A stretch of 64,000 bases of DNA from NCBI RefSeq assembly GCF_024220585.1, contig NZ_JAMXKF010000002.1, positions 9,392 through 73,391 of the forward strand. The letters run 5' to 3'. Both the position numbers and the translations under genes were made by a program. Below the pieces are notes generated by a model. It made no database searches and was not told the DNA's origin. It worked only from the letters and a program-made list of their open reading frames with translations. Source of the stretch: Dyadobacter diqingensis. Its GTDB lineage: Bacteria; Bacteroidota; Bacteroidia; Cytophagales; Spirosomataceae. This document shows positions 16,727-25,433 of this stretch, piece after piece. Numbering within the stretch: position 1 is the stretch's first letter; each line of letters starts with the position of its first letter.

Positions 16727-18073
16727 TCAGGGATTCTGCTCCATTGGATTTCCTGCAAGCTCATCGAGCGGAATCTTAAAAACATAACGCTTATCACCGG
16801 CAACAAGTAAATGCGTAACACCTGACGAGACCCTTTTCAAATTAAAACTGAAGCCCGAATCACCAGAAAGGCGCCTGAGATCCTGCCACCATAGCCCTCT
16901 TCCCACAAGCTCTTTTCTGCGCTCTGTGATAATAATTTCTAGTACCTGCTGTGTACTTAGAGCCGTTAAAGGCTGGTATCTTCCGGTAACACATCTTTTT
17001 TGCAGCAGCACGTCAAGGGTCTTTAGGGCCTCCGAAGCAGCACCAATTCTGGCCTGGCACTCGGCCTTGATCAGATAAAGCTCATCGGTGCTCAGCCCCT
17101 GAAAGGGATTCGCTGTGCCGGTATAGGATCCCTTGTATTTGAGTGCACTGGTAAAATAGATTTTCTTTCGAAGATCATTCTCGGAATAAGCCGAGTAAAG
17201 CGCCGAATCCGCAAAAACAGAGGCATTATTCAAAAATGAAGTATTTGCCCTGGAATAAAACAGCACTTCCGGATTCACTGCGCTCAGCGGCAGTGGAAAA
17301 GAAATGGCACTTTGAGTGGGCACTGTATTATAATCCAGCAGTGAATTTTGCAGCGCCAGCGCAGCATCTGCATGCTGAGCGGCAAGAGCATAATCTCCCA
17401 TCAAAAGGTAAACCCGCGCCAAAAGCGCCTGAAGGGCAGCCTTGGATGGACGCGTCAGATACAAGGGTCTGGCTGCAAGCAGCGGGGCTGCTTCCAAGAG
17501 ATCTTTCAGCACCTGATCATACGTGGCTTTCAGGCTCGCCCGCGGCATTTTCAGATTCACATCCGAAGACAGCGGCAGCGGGATACCCATTTTGGTATCT
17601 GCCGAACCTGCCTTGTAGGGAACAGAAAACAGCTGTACCAGATTAAACAGCGCCAGCCCGCGAAAGAAGAGCGCATCGCCACGGATCCTTTTGTATTCAT
17701 CACTCGAAGCCTGATCTGTTAATTTGGCGAGCCCGTCGAGTACAACGTTACAATAAAACACCTGCTTGTAAGGAATATCCCAATCCCCCTGGGTGGCGGG
17801 CGGCTCACTGCTCCATACATACGCATTTTGAACCACACGGGCAACACTGTTAAGCCCCGCATCGAGTAGTCTGAACTCCCCGTCGGTGATCACATTCAAA
17901 TACGGTGATACATTCATCAGGTCCCGGCTATTGTCCAGCAGCGCCTGCATATCACCTAGCGTAGTGGGCACCAGAAGTGACTTCTGAGGTTTTTTGTCTA
18001 AAAACCCGCTCTCACAACAGAGCATCGGACCCATGATTACCAAAGCTAAAATAAGATTCTTTACTGTTTTCAT
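16727..18073 (-). CDS. SusD/RagB-family outer-membrane lipoprotein
   Basis: Lid subunit that captures a nutrient for the partner SusC channel. It is 448 residues with a lipoprotein signal (ALVIMGPMLCCESG; acylated cysteine near residue 19-20). TPR-like helices are typical of SusD (RGDALFFRGLALFNLVQLF, and ALLARVYLLMGDYALAAQHADAAL). The C-terminal block ELVGRGLWWQDLRRL is a family hallmark. It lies 17 bases after susC in the same operon. No glycosidase gene is nearby, so the ligand may be a peptide or cofactor rather than a glycan. Confidence 0.93.
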   Translation of the reverse strand: MKTVKNLILALVIMGPMLCCESGFLDKKPQKSLLVPTTLGDMQALLDNSRDLMNVSPYLNVITDGEFRLLDAGLNSVARVVQNAYVWSSEPPATQGDWDIPYKQVFYCNVVLDGLAKLTDQASSDEYKRIRGDALFFRGLALFNLVQLFSVPYKAGSADTKMGIPLPLSSDVNLKMPRASLKATYDQVLKDLLEAAPLLAARPLYLTRPSKAALQALLARVYLLMGDYALAAQHADAALALQNSLLDYNTVPTQSAISFPLPLSAVNPEVLFYSRANTSFLNNASVFADSALYSAYSENDLRKKIYFTSALKYKGSYTGTANPFQGLSTDELYLIKAECQARIGAASEALKTLDVLLQKRCVTGRYQPLTALSTQQVLEIIITERRKELVGRGLWWQDLRRLSGDSGFSFNLKRVSSGVTHLLVAGDKRYVFKIPLDELAGNPMEQNP

Positions 18074-18090
18074 TATTAATCAGGTTAAGA

Positions 18091-21000
18091 TCACAACTCG
18101 AATTTGACGCCCGCACTCACTGTGCGTACCGGTGGGAACATTGACTGCGCATAATCAGGGTCTAAACTGCCTTTGGCAGCTTTCCAGATAATACCCAAAT
18201 TGCTGGCATACACATAGAGCTGCGCCGAGCGGAACGGCAGTTTCCCTGATGCGGATCCTGTGAGCATATAGCTCAGATTAATATCCTGCAGACGGATATG
18301 GTCCGCTTTTCTGACAAGCGCGGAAGAGTACAAGTAAAAACTGTCACGGTTACTGTTGAGCGCGGCTGGCATCGAAGGAACACTGGTGGTCTGCTCATCG
18401 CCAGGCTTTTGCCAGCGGCGGCTGTAATCGCCATGGGTAGGCACACCGGTGTTTACCTGAGTGTAGGAAACGGACTGATCTTTATAGTAGTAACCTAACC
18501 GGTAGCTAACGTTGACAGAAAGTGACAGGGACTTCCACGAAACAGTGTTTCGAAGTGCACCGAAAACCTTTGGGCGCGCCGGACCGTGATAAATAAGGTT
18601 TTCAGGCGTAACTGCTAAAAGCGCTGCATAATCCTTGCTGATTTCACCGTGTAGATACCCCTGCGGATCACCCGTGAGCGGATCCAGACCTGCCCAGCTC
18701 AGACTATAAACCGCGTAAAGCGGTTTTCCCTCCAAAGGGTAGGTACCTACCCCATCGCCGTTTCTAAGATAAAATATAGAGGTGGAAGCTGCATCGTATC
18801 GCGTTACCTTGTCTGAAACCTGACTTAGAAGAAAGTCAGCATACCATTTGAAGCTCTTGTCAAAGATCCGGCTGCTTACGGTCAGATCGATTCCATGCCC
18901 TGCGGTAGAAGCATAGTTCCCTGTAAAGGTCTTTACGCCCGAGCTGCCCGGATACGGCATGATGCCGATCAGATCAAGCCCTTTTTTGGTGTAGTATTCA
19001 AGGCTACCGCTTAAAACCCGGCTGCGGGTTTCAAAATCTACGCCCAGATTAATAGTCCTGACCCGCTCCCAGCGCAGCTCCGGGTTCGGCGGGTTCTGGA
19101 TAACCGCATAGGGAGCTCCCGTACCCACATCACCGCGCACACCAAAGGAGGCTGTTGTGTAGGCAGAGACATTCTTGTTGCTGTTTCCGCTATAACCAAA
19201 AGTGCCCCTCATTTTCAGGTAAGGAAGCCAACCTGCATGGTAAAAGCGCTCCTGACTAATCTGCCATGCGCCACCCAGCGAATAAAGCGGTACCCCTTTC
19301 TGATTGGCATTCACCCCGAACAGGTTGCTTCGGTCGGTTCTTGCGCTGGCCGAAAGCGTGTAACGTCTGCGGTAAGTGTAGGCGGCATTCGCGTAATAGG
19401 ACAGGTAGCGGTCTGTTTCCTGGTATTGGGTATCTACATTGGGGATAGGCGAGCTGACGGCCGGGTTAACAAAATATAGAAACGTTGTCGCATAATCAAC
19501 GGCCTTGCCCGAAGCGTAGTTATCATCATAGCCGTAGGTTCGAAAGGTGCTTCCTGTTCTGGTCAGATCTCTAAGCTCAAAGCCCCCGATCGCGCTAAGC
19601 TCTCCGCTGCCAAACACGCGGCTATAGTCCAGCTGCGTGCGAAGGTTATGGGCGCTGTAGCTGCTTTCTGTTTTGTCAAGAATTCCGCCAGTCGGAATCG
19701 GTCTTGTCAGTACTCCGGCAACATCAACAGCACTGAATGTATTGATCAGGCTACGCGCCAGGTAAGTATCAGCATTGTAGTAATTACGCGCCGTACTGAT
19801 GCCTTTGCTATACTGATAAAGGGCGCTGAACTTTAGGCCACCGACAATTTTGTAATTCAGTGTGGTTTGCAGCCGGTAATCAGTAAGCCGGGCCGTGTTA
19901 TCTGCGTAAGACAGCTCCTGAAGCGGTCTGTAACGCCAGTCCAGAAGTCCCTTTTCCACCGCTCTGTCCAGGTAGGAAAGCCGGTACTCGTTAATCAGTG
20001 CAAGCGGCGATCCGTCATCGCTGGCAAGCGCCGCATAGGGATACATCACACCGCCGGTGAATCCGGTCAGCGGGTTGGTGTAGGTTGGAATGCCCTGGCT
20101 GTTTTGTTTGCTGGCCGTTTGGGTAAAATAAATGCCGGCAGAAACATCAAGTCTTTTACTGAGCGTATAGCTGTTATTCAGATTGATGGTAAATCTCTGG
20201 GAGCTGTTTCCTACCTCAGAGGCCCGGCTACGGTCATAACCTGCCGATGCAAAGAATTTCTGTTTTTCACTCCCACCCCGAAGACTGAGCGCGTACTGCT
20301 GGGCGGTAGCAGGCTGGTAAAGATACTTCGCGTAATCATTTCGCACATCCACACTGCGCAGTGCATCGATCTGCTGCAGCGCCTGCTCGGGTGAAATCTT
20401 CTGATCACGGCGTGCGATCAGAAGCTCGACTACCGGCGTGAAAGGGTACTGGTTAATGTTATTTTCAAGCGCCTTGTAGCGGCCGTTTTCAAAAAAACGG
20501 ATCTCATTGTCTATAAAATCAGATGAGCTGATCCTGGATTGATAAAACTGATCAGGCTTCTGGCCGAAAGTTACATTAGAATTAAAGCTTATCTGGGTCG
20601 GCATGCCGGCTGCACCTTTCTTGGTGGTAATGACAATAACCCCGTTTCCGGCGCGCGAGCCCCAGATCGAGGCGGCGGCCGCATCCTTTAGCACGGTAAC
20701 GCTCTGCACATCATTGGGATTAATCGTAGCCAGATCTCCCTCATACGGAAAATTGTCTATTACAATCAGCGGCTGACTGCCCGAGTTAATCGTGCTTTGC
20801 CCCCGGATCAAAAGACCCCGGGCGTTGGATTTGCCCTGGTTGGCAATCAGCCCCGGCACCACATCATAGAGCCGGCTGATCAGATCCGTACTTACGCGCC
20901 TGTTAAGAAGCGCATTGTCCACCGTAGAAAACGAGCCTGTCGCCCTTTCTTTTGGAACGCTTTGGTAGCCGGTGGAAATCACGACTTCCCCCAGCTGATT

Positions 21001-21318
21001 GGCATCCGCTTCAAGGGCAACAATAAGCGGGCTATGCAAGGGAAAACTTACCCGAATCAGGCGCGGTTTGTAACCGATATAAGAAATCAGCAGCTCCGCT
21101 GACGATTCAGGAATGCGCAGTTTAAAAACGCCGTTTTCATCTGATGTTGCTCCCGAAGCATTGCCCTGCGTGATGATCACCGCGCCGGGCAGCGAGGCTG
21201 AATCCGGCACAGTAACCACTTTTCCGACCATCAGATACTGAGCGGAAGCGGTAGAAAACAGGGCTGAAAGCAGACATAAACAAATTGAAGAGATAGATGA
21301 TATAAAAGATATTTTCAT
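18091..21318 (-). CDS. SusC/RagA TonB-linked outer-membrane receptor
   Basis: About 1075 residues. The order is signal peptide, carboxypeptidase-regulatory-like domain (residues about 30-110, ATSDENGVFKLRIP), plug domain (KERATGSFSTV ... NPNDVQSVTVLKDAAAASIWGSRAGNGVIVITTKKG) and a long beta-barrel. That NPxDxxSxxVLKDAxAxxxxGxRxANGVxxxTTKxG stretch is diagnostic of SusC. The ATG at 21318 is preferred to a GTG at 21321. It is 11 bases downstream of the TlpA gene and is followed by susD, so the three form one operon for TonB-driven import. Confidence 0.95.
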   Translation of the reverse strand: MKISFISSISSICLCLLSALFSTASAQYLMVGKVVTVPDSASLPGAVIITQGNASGATSDENGVFKLRIPESSAELLISYIGYKPRLIRVSFPLHSPLIVALEADANQLGEVVISTGYQSVPKERATGSFSTVDNALLNRRVSTDLISRLYDVVPGLIANQGKSNARGLLIRGQSTINSGSQPLIVIDNFPYEGDLATINPNDVQSVTVLKDAAAASIWGSRAGNGVIVITTKKGAAGMPTQISFNSNVTFGQKPDQFYQSRISSSDFIDNEIRFFENGRYKALENNINQYPFTPVVELLIARRDQKISPEQALQQIDALRSVDVRNDYAKYLYQPATAQQYALSLRGGSEKQKFFASAGYDRSRASEVGNSSQRFTINLNNSYTLSKRLDVSAGIYFTQTASKQNSQGIPTYTNPLTGFTGGVMYPYAALASDDGSPLALINEYRLSYLDRAVEKGLLDWRYRPLQELSYADNTARLTDYRLQTTLNYKIVGGLKFSALYQYSKGISTARNYYNADTYLARSLINTFSAVDVAGVLTRPIPTGGILDKTESSYSAHNLRTQLDYSRVFGSGELSAIGGFELRDLTRTGSTFRTYGYDDNYASGKAVDYATTFLYFVNPAVSSPIPNVDTQYQETDRYLSYYANAAYTYRRRYTLSASARTDRSNLFGVNANQKGVPLYSLGGAWQISQERFYHAGWLPYLKMRGTFGYSGNSNKNVSAYTTASFGVRGDVGTGAPYAVIQNPPNPELRWERVRTINLGVDFETRSRVLSGSLEYYTKKGLDLIGIMPYPGSSGVKTFTGNYASTAGHGIDLTVSSRIFDKSFKWYADFLLSQVSDKVTRYDAASTSIFYLRNGDGVGTYPLEGKPLYAVYSLSWAGLDPLTGDPQGYLHGEISKDYAALLAVTPENLIYHGPARPKVFGALRNTVSWKSLSLSVNVSYRLGYYYKDQSVSYTQVNTGVPTHGDYSRRWQKPGDEQTTSVPSMPAALNSNRDSFYLYSSALVRKADHIRLQDINLSYMLTGSASGKLPFRSAQLYVYASNLGIIWKAAKGSLDPDYAQSMFPPVRTVSAGVKFEL

Positions 21319-21329
21319 CACAGCAATGG

Positions 21330-22703
21330 TTAGTATGTGGAAGAATGCTTGAGAGCGCGGTCCCGGATCACGAGAATTTCCCTGGGCTCTGATTTTTCGA
21401 CCAGTTTCAGATCGTATTTTGAAAGGGCGCTGTTGACACTTTGCAGATCTGAGAATTTCACTTCCAGATCAAGATCGGCGTAGCCTTCATAGCTGGTCTG
21501 ATCAACGATTTCCAGCGGCGAGCTCTGCATGTACATCCCGTTCAGACCAATTACAAAATGGGCAAGTTTTCCATGGCGAAGTTTGTAGTTAAATCCGTCG
21601 TAGTCATCACTGTATGCTTCCGCCGACGAGCGCATTTTATCGGCCTGTGAGGTCCTGACCAGTGCCAGCACCTTTTTCTGCCGGATTTCAAGTGTCGCCT
21701 GGTAGCGTGCAAAAAGCCTGTCCAGATCTTTCTGCATGATATTGTATCCGCTGTCTGCAAGTGCAGAAGGTACAATCAGCTCGTAGCAGTAACAATGCAA
21801 AGGCATCCAGTCACGGGCTTTTTGTCCCATGTGAAAAAAAGCCAGGCTGTCTTTCACTTCCACAGCGATCGTAGTGGAAGAAAAAAAGCGTCTCCCCTTT
21901 CCATAGGCGTTAGCAAACAGTGTCTGAAGATTCAGATTGGTGAAGGTGACCCGCCAGTTGTCACTGCCGCCGCTGGGCTTATGCAGGGCGGCCCCCCCGC
22001 TAAGGCCGGGAATATAACCGCTCAGAAGGGCGTGGTAATTGCTTTGGGCAGAAACATTTTTATTTTGCGCCAAAAAATCAGTCAGCGCTGTCTGCTGGCG
22101 GTTGTAGGTCAGTCTGTCTGCATCCTTCTTGATAGAAAGAACCGGGCTGTCACCGCTTAGAAAGGCCTTAATTTTATCGGCCCGGATCTCATCCAGATTC
22201 GTGATAGCCCGAAGTACTCCATGCTGATCGATCCATACGTAATGAGGCACGCCGCTGTGCGGAAAGAGCGCTTTCAAATTTTGGTCGCCGACCACTTCCG
22301 GCCCCTTTATACGTTGCCCGGTACGTTTGGCAAGTCTTTCCCGGAAAACAGACACCTCCTGGCTGGTTTGATAGGTGACCGGCAGAAACTGCAAACGGCC
22401 CTCAAACTGTTTTTCGAGCGAATCCATGCGAGGAATCATCATTACGCAGGGCTTACACCAGGTCGCCCAAAAATCAAGAATCAGCAGTTTGCCCCTGAAA
22501 TCTGACAGTTTAGCACTTTGTCCCTTGAAATGAAGTATGTTGTCAATGGTCACATCAGGCACCTTTTCTCCGATCGAAGGTGCCCCGAAGGAGTTCAGAG
22601 ACTGTGCACGTACCGGTTTCCAACACCAGAGCAGAAATATAAAAAGAGAGAAATATAAAAGGTAAGGCAATAGCTTACCTGGGAAGCAAAAACGAGTGTT
22701 CAT
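21330..22703 (-). CDS. TlpA-family periplasmic thioredoxin-like protein
   Basis: 457 residues from the ATG at 22703. An N-terminal signal/anchor helix (LLPYLLYFSLFIFLL) is followed by a thioredoxin fold with WCKPC (cysteines at about 83 and 86) and the cis-proline region GVPHYVW. The last 250 residues are unrelated to thioredoxin and contain no motif I know. They are typical of redoxins at the head of SusC/SusD operons in Bacteroidota. It likely reduces or isomerises disulfides in the periplasm in connection with the transported ligand. First gene of the operon. Confidence 0.88.
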   Translation of the reverse strand: MNTRFCFPGKLLPYLLYFSLFIFLLWCWKPVRAQSLNSFGAPSIGEKVPDVTIDNILHFKGQSAKLSDFRGKLLILDFWATWCKPCVMMIPRMDSLEKQFEGRLQFLPVTYQTSQEVSVFRERLAKRTGQRIKGPEVVGDQNLKALFPHSGVPHYVWIDQHGVLRAITNLDEIRADKIKAFLSGDSPVLSIKKDADRLTYNRQQTALTDFLAQNKNVSAQSNYHALLSGYIPGLSGGAALHKPSGGSDNWRVTFTNLNLQTLFANAYGKGRRFFSSTTIAVEVKDSLAFFHMGQKARDWMPLHCYCYELIVPSALADSGYNIMQKDLDRLFARYQATLEIRQKKVLALVRTSQADKMRSSAEAYSDDYDGFNYKLRHGKLAHFVIGLNGMYMQSSPLEIVDQTSYEGYADLDLEVKFSDLQSVNSALSKYDLKLVEKSEPREILVIRDRALKHSSTY

Positions 22704-23222
22704 TGCAGCTAAATAATGGAGTGAAAACAATAGAATTCCGTTACGTTTTCAGTAAGGCATAACCTTAAAAAAACGAAGACCCTGAACACCGAAAAACGGA
22801 TACAAGTAACCAATCATAAAAATCCATATTTCAATCGGGTGGACAGATCACTAAGGCAAGAATCGACATCATACGCGCAATTTGGTTTGTGCTACACAAA
22901 GCAACGTGAAACAAAAGGCAATCAATTCAGCTGAGTTCCTAAAATTGGGCGGCGGTTGAACCTTAAAGGACGTGAGACTCAACTTGTTTCATTAGAGGTA
23001 CTGGTAGACCCTGGAACAGCAAGCTGATCTCACGCCTAGGTCGTGAGCGATTCAACTTGGTCCCGTTCCAAAAATTACTAGTTTTCTAATTGGGACACTA
23101 AACGAATGCTTCTAATTTTTTTTTGAAGTATCGCAGTATTTAAACATAACAAATATATAAAAAAATAAAAAGTCATCCAAATGGCTGACTTTTTATTTTT
23201 GAAAATTCTTTTGATTGCACCT
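22704..23222. other. Intergenic region with imperfect repeats
   Basis: About 520 bases without a gene I can support. Two related blocks, at 22969-22986 and 23041-23059, share CGTGAG ... TCAACTTG. A CTCACG / CGTGAG hairpin lies around 23028-23047. The promoter of the TlpA-SusC-SusD operon must be near the left edge. Confidence 0.4.
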
Positions 23223-23486
23223 ATGAGTGCAAAATTAGATGAACAAGACTTGTTGATTAAGAACGCTATTGCCAAAAGGATCAAAGAACTCAGAAAGTCC
23301 TCCGGTAAGAAGCAAAACCATTTTGCAAACGAAAATTTGGATACTGATAAACAAGCGTTACACAGATTAGAATCCGGGAGAGGTGCTTCCATTTACAGTA
23401 TCTACAAATTCTGCGATTCCATTGACATTAGTTTAAAAGACTTTTTTGATTCCCCATTATTTACCGACAGAAATAAATCATTCTAA
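23223..23486 (+). CDS. XRE-family transcription regulator
   Basis: 87 residues from the ATG at 23223; an upstream start at 23181 adds an unlikely hydrophobic N-terminus. The helix-turn-helix spans AKRIKELRKSSGKKQNHFANE ... KQALHRLESGRGA, the usual XRE arrangement. The tail DISLKDFFDSPLF is typical of short Bacteroidota regulators. It stands alone, with its own terminator, at the left edge of the defence island and may control it (inference). Confidence 0.82.
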   Translation: MSAKLDEQDLLIKNAIAKRIKELRKSSGKKQNHFANENLDTDKQALHRLESGRGASIYSIYKFCDSIDISLKDFFDSPLFTDRNKSF

Positions 23487-23558
23487 AATTATAATTAAAC
23501 AACTAACTCATAATCAGTAAGTTACTGGCTCCGCCCCAGGTGCGCCCACTTGAAAATC

Positions 23559-23592
23559 AAGGACTTAGATTCAAAAACTAAGTCCTTTTTTC
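23559..23592 (+). terminator. Intrinsic terminator after the XRE gene
   Basis: AAGGACTTAG and CTAAGTCCTT arms with a 9-base loop and a T-run. Confidence 0.8.
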
Positions 23593-23739
23593 TTTGGTTG
23601 CAATAAAAGTTGCAATAGTTTTTGAAGTCCGGCATTGCTTGCAATGGACTGAGTCTGTCACTTTAAGAACACTCACATTTATTGCAAGTGCCCTTAAAGT
23701 TCTGAATATTTATCTATCGGAAAAGATAAATCCATTGAT

Positions 23740-23877
23740 TTAAGCGTAGCTTTCAAGCAATAAATCTCTTCCGAAGGCGTCGGAATCGAAATATCTTCCC
23801 AGATTTTCAAGCGCTCCCGAAAGCATTCCGGTACCCATAACATAGAGGATAGAAATATCTTGCCTTAATAGATTCAT
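23740..23877 (-). CDS. Small ORF (45 aa) with YFDSDAFGRDL motif
   Basis: Starts MNLLRQDISILYVMGTGM and ends GRYFDSDAFGRDLLLESYA. The frame has natural composition. The YFDxxAFGRDL phrase recalls the Y(I/F)DYEAxGRD segment of ArdA-type antirestriction proteins, but the ORF is far too short to be a whole ArdA. It may be a small gene or a remnant. It is divergent from the tiny basic ORF at 23932, sharing an AT-rich 54-base gap that could hold promoters for both. Confidence 0.35.
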   Translation of the reverse strand: MNLLRQDISILYVMGTGMLSGALENLGRYFDSDAFGRDLLLESYA

Positions 23878-23931
23878 TATGAATTGTCACAATAAATTCA
23901 TAATTTGTATTTAACTAACTTACAAAAGATC

Positions 23932-24063
23932 ATGGGAATTAAACCGGGACCAAAAAGAATTGCTGAGTCAACAGGAAAACCTGACAGGCGTCAACGAGAT
24001 AACAAAGACACTCCTGCTAATACGCCATCACTAAAGCCGCACAAACACAAGAAAGGAGATTGA
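23932..24063 (+). CDS. Small basic ORF (43 aa)
   Basis: MGIKPGPKRIAESTGKPD start and KPHKHKKGD end, strongly basic and proline-rich, probably unstructured. The ATG is preceded by an AT-rich stretch with TTG and TAATTTG elements at plausible promoter positions. Coding nature is uncertain. Confidence 0.3.
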   Translation: MGIKPGPKRIAESTGKPDRRQRDNKDTPANTPSLKPHKHKKGD

Positions 24064-24109
24064 CAATAAGTTAACTTAAGTAAGTGGAGAGGTGCATAGA
24101 CTTTCTAAA

Positions 24110-24574
24110 TCAATTTCTCGCTGCATTTAATACCTCCCAGCCGACTTCGGTAGCGGCCTTAGGAGCGTCAACTTTGATATCGAAGTTAACGATTTGCTTT
24201 GGATGAAATACATCGTAAAGAGTTACCTGAGTCTCTCCTATTCTAGTTTTTGTACGACTGTAAAATTTAATATTGAGAACTGCATCCTTATAAACTGCTA
24301 TGGTGGCAGTATTATTAATTCTACCCTGGATGCGATACTTCCCGCCCAGAATTGTGCGCCAATATTTCCCATCGGAATTTAAAAACTTAGATGGGTTATC
24401 ATACTCATAACTCTCGGCAGAAACGGCATTATGATAGTATTCAACTTCAGGATTTTTATTTTGAACGGATATAGCATAAGCTAAGCCTGCTATAATAATC
24501 GTCGGAATTACTACTAACAATGTAGTCTTTATACCTGAGCGCCTCTTGGGCCGTTTTGAATTAAGGTATGGCAT
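24110..24574 (-). CDS. Membrane-anchored hypothetical protein (154 aa)
   Basis: A basic N-terminus (NSKRPKRRSG) is followed by one membrane helix (TTLLVVIPTIIIAGLAYAI, about residues 17-36). A mostly beta-stranded extracytoplasmic domain (YRIQGRINNTATIAVYKDAVLNIKFYSRTKTRIGETQVTL) completes it. The tail WEVLNAARN resembles small FxLYD-like or DUF-type beta domains without a clear match. It stands alone on the minus strand left of the helicase operon. Role unknown. Confidence 0.6.
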   Translation of the reverse strand: MPYLNSKRPKRRSGIKTTLLVVIPTIIIAGLAYAISVQNKNPEVEYYHNAVSAESYEYDNPSKFLNSDGKYWRTILGGKYRIQGRINNTATIAVYKDAVLNIKFYSRTKTRIGETQVTLYDVFHPKQIVNFDIKVDAPKAATEVGWEVLNAARN

Positions 24575-24739
24575 TTGATATAGAGGGGAAAGTTTCTCAA
24601 TAGTATGAAATTGTGTTCACAAAGTAAAGGACGTAGTAGGGGTTAGTTTTTTATAAATCGCTTAATTTAGATATCGTTTAACTGAACAAAGCAAAAGATA
24701 TTTCTATCTATGTCTAAACCCACAGCTTGTCTGAGCATT

Positions 24740-25150
24740 TCATTTTCCTAAAGCTTTAAAAATTGCACCGATTAACTTCTTCTCAGTGTATGGAAGGTAT
24801 TCATCAACGCTGTTATCAGAATTGGTCATGTGGAATACACTTAATGGCTTATCAATATTTATCAAGAAAACTTCCGCATTGTCGGATGTAAATGAAATTC
24901 CATTATTATCGAAAATATTGTGAATGGTGTAATGAGTATAGTTGCCCGAAGTTGCAGCAGGGAATATCGATAGCAACAGCCGGTTTTCGCCATCATTTGC
25001 TAAATGAAATGCCTTTGGCAAATAACCGTTTAATACATACCTGCATTCATAGTGTTCCGGATATTCTTCCGGCAGCAACCCTATTTTCTCTTCATGTTCA
25101 GGATATTTTTTAAGGATTGCATTTAGTATCCTATTGTACAGGTCAAGCAT
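24740..25150 (-). CDS. Hypothetical protein (136 aa)
   Basis: Soluble, acidic protein starting LDLYNRILNAILKKYPEHEEK and ending FLPYTEKK-type helix. It has no signal, membrane segment or catalytic motif I recognise. The ATG is at 25150. It lies downstream of the helicase gene on the same strand, 283 bases away, with a palindrome between, so it may be separately expressed. Natural codon use supports it as a real gene. Confidence 0.5.
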   Translation of the reverse strand: MLDLYNRILNAILKKYPEHEEKIGLLPEEYPEHYECRYVLNGYLPKAFHLANDGENRLLLSIFPAATSGNYTHYTIHNIFDNNGISFTSDNAEVFLINIDKPLSVFHMTNSDNSVDEYLPYTEKKLIGAIFKALGK

Positions 25151-25295
25151 AGATAAAATTCACGTTTTCCAAGGTGTTAAATATTGAAAACAAAGTCATT
25201 AGCCCCCCGATCTTCCAAAGGAAATCAATCATAATTTATAGAGTCAACGGAAAAATTCATTCCGTTTTTGCTGATCAAAAGTTAGTTGAGCACTG

Positions 25296-25320
25296 ATTCC
25301 GCAGACATTGTCTACGGAAT
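25296..25320. repeat. 25-bp near-perfect palindrome
   Basis: ATTCCG, C, AGAC, ATT, GTCT, A, CGGAAT. It lies about 115 bases past the helicase stop and upstream of the 136-residue gene. It could be a terminator stem or an operator. Confidence 0.45.
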
Positions 25321-25433
25321 TGGCTTGTGAAAACACAACAACTTCGTTAATCGACAATTTTTAAGAACTCCTGCTGAATCCGCACTGCAAATATCCGCAC
25401 CTTGTATTTTTACGCGCAGACTAACAGCTTTAA

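Noticed and set aside
23028..23060. tRNA-like look of the CTCACG...CGTGAG hairpin and the following TTCAACTTGG
   Set aside because: No acceptor stem, anticodon arm or T-loop consensus in the right spacing.
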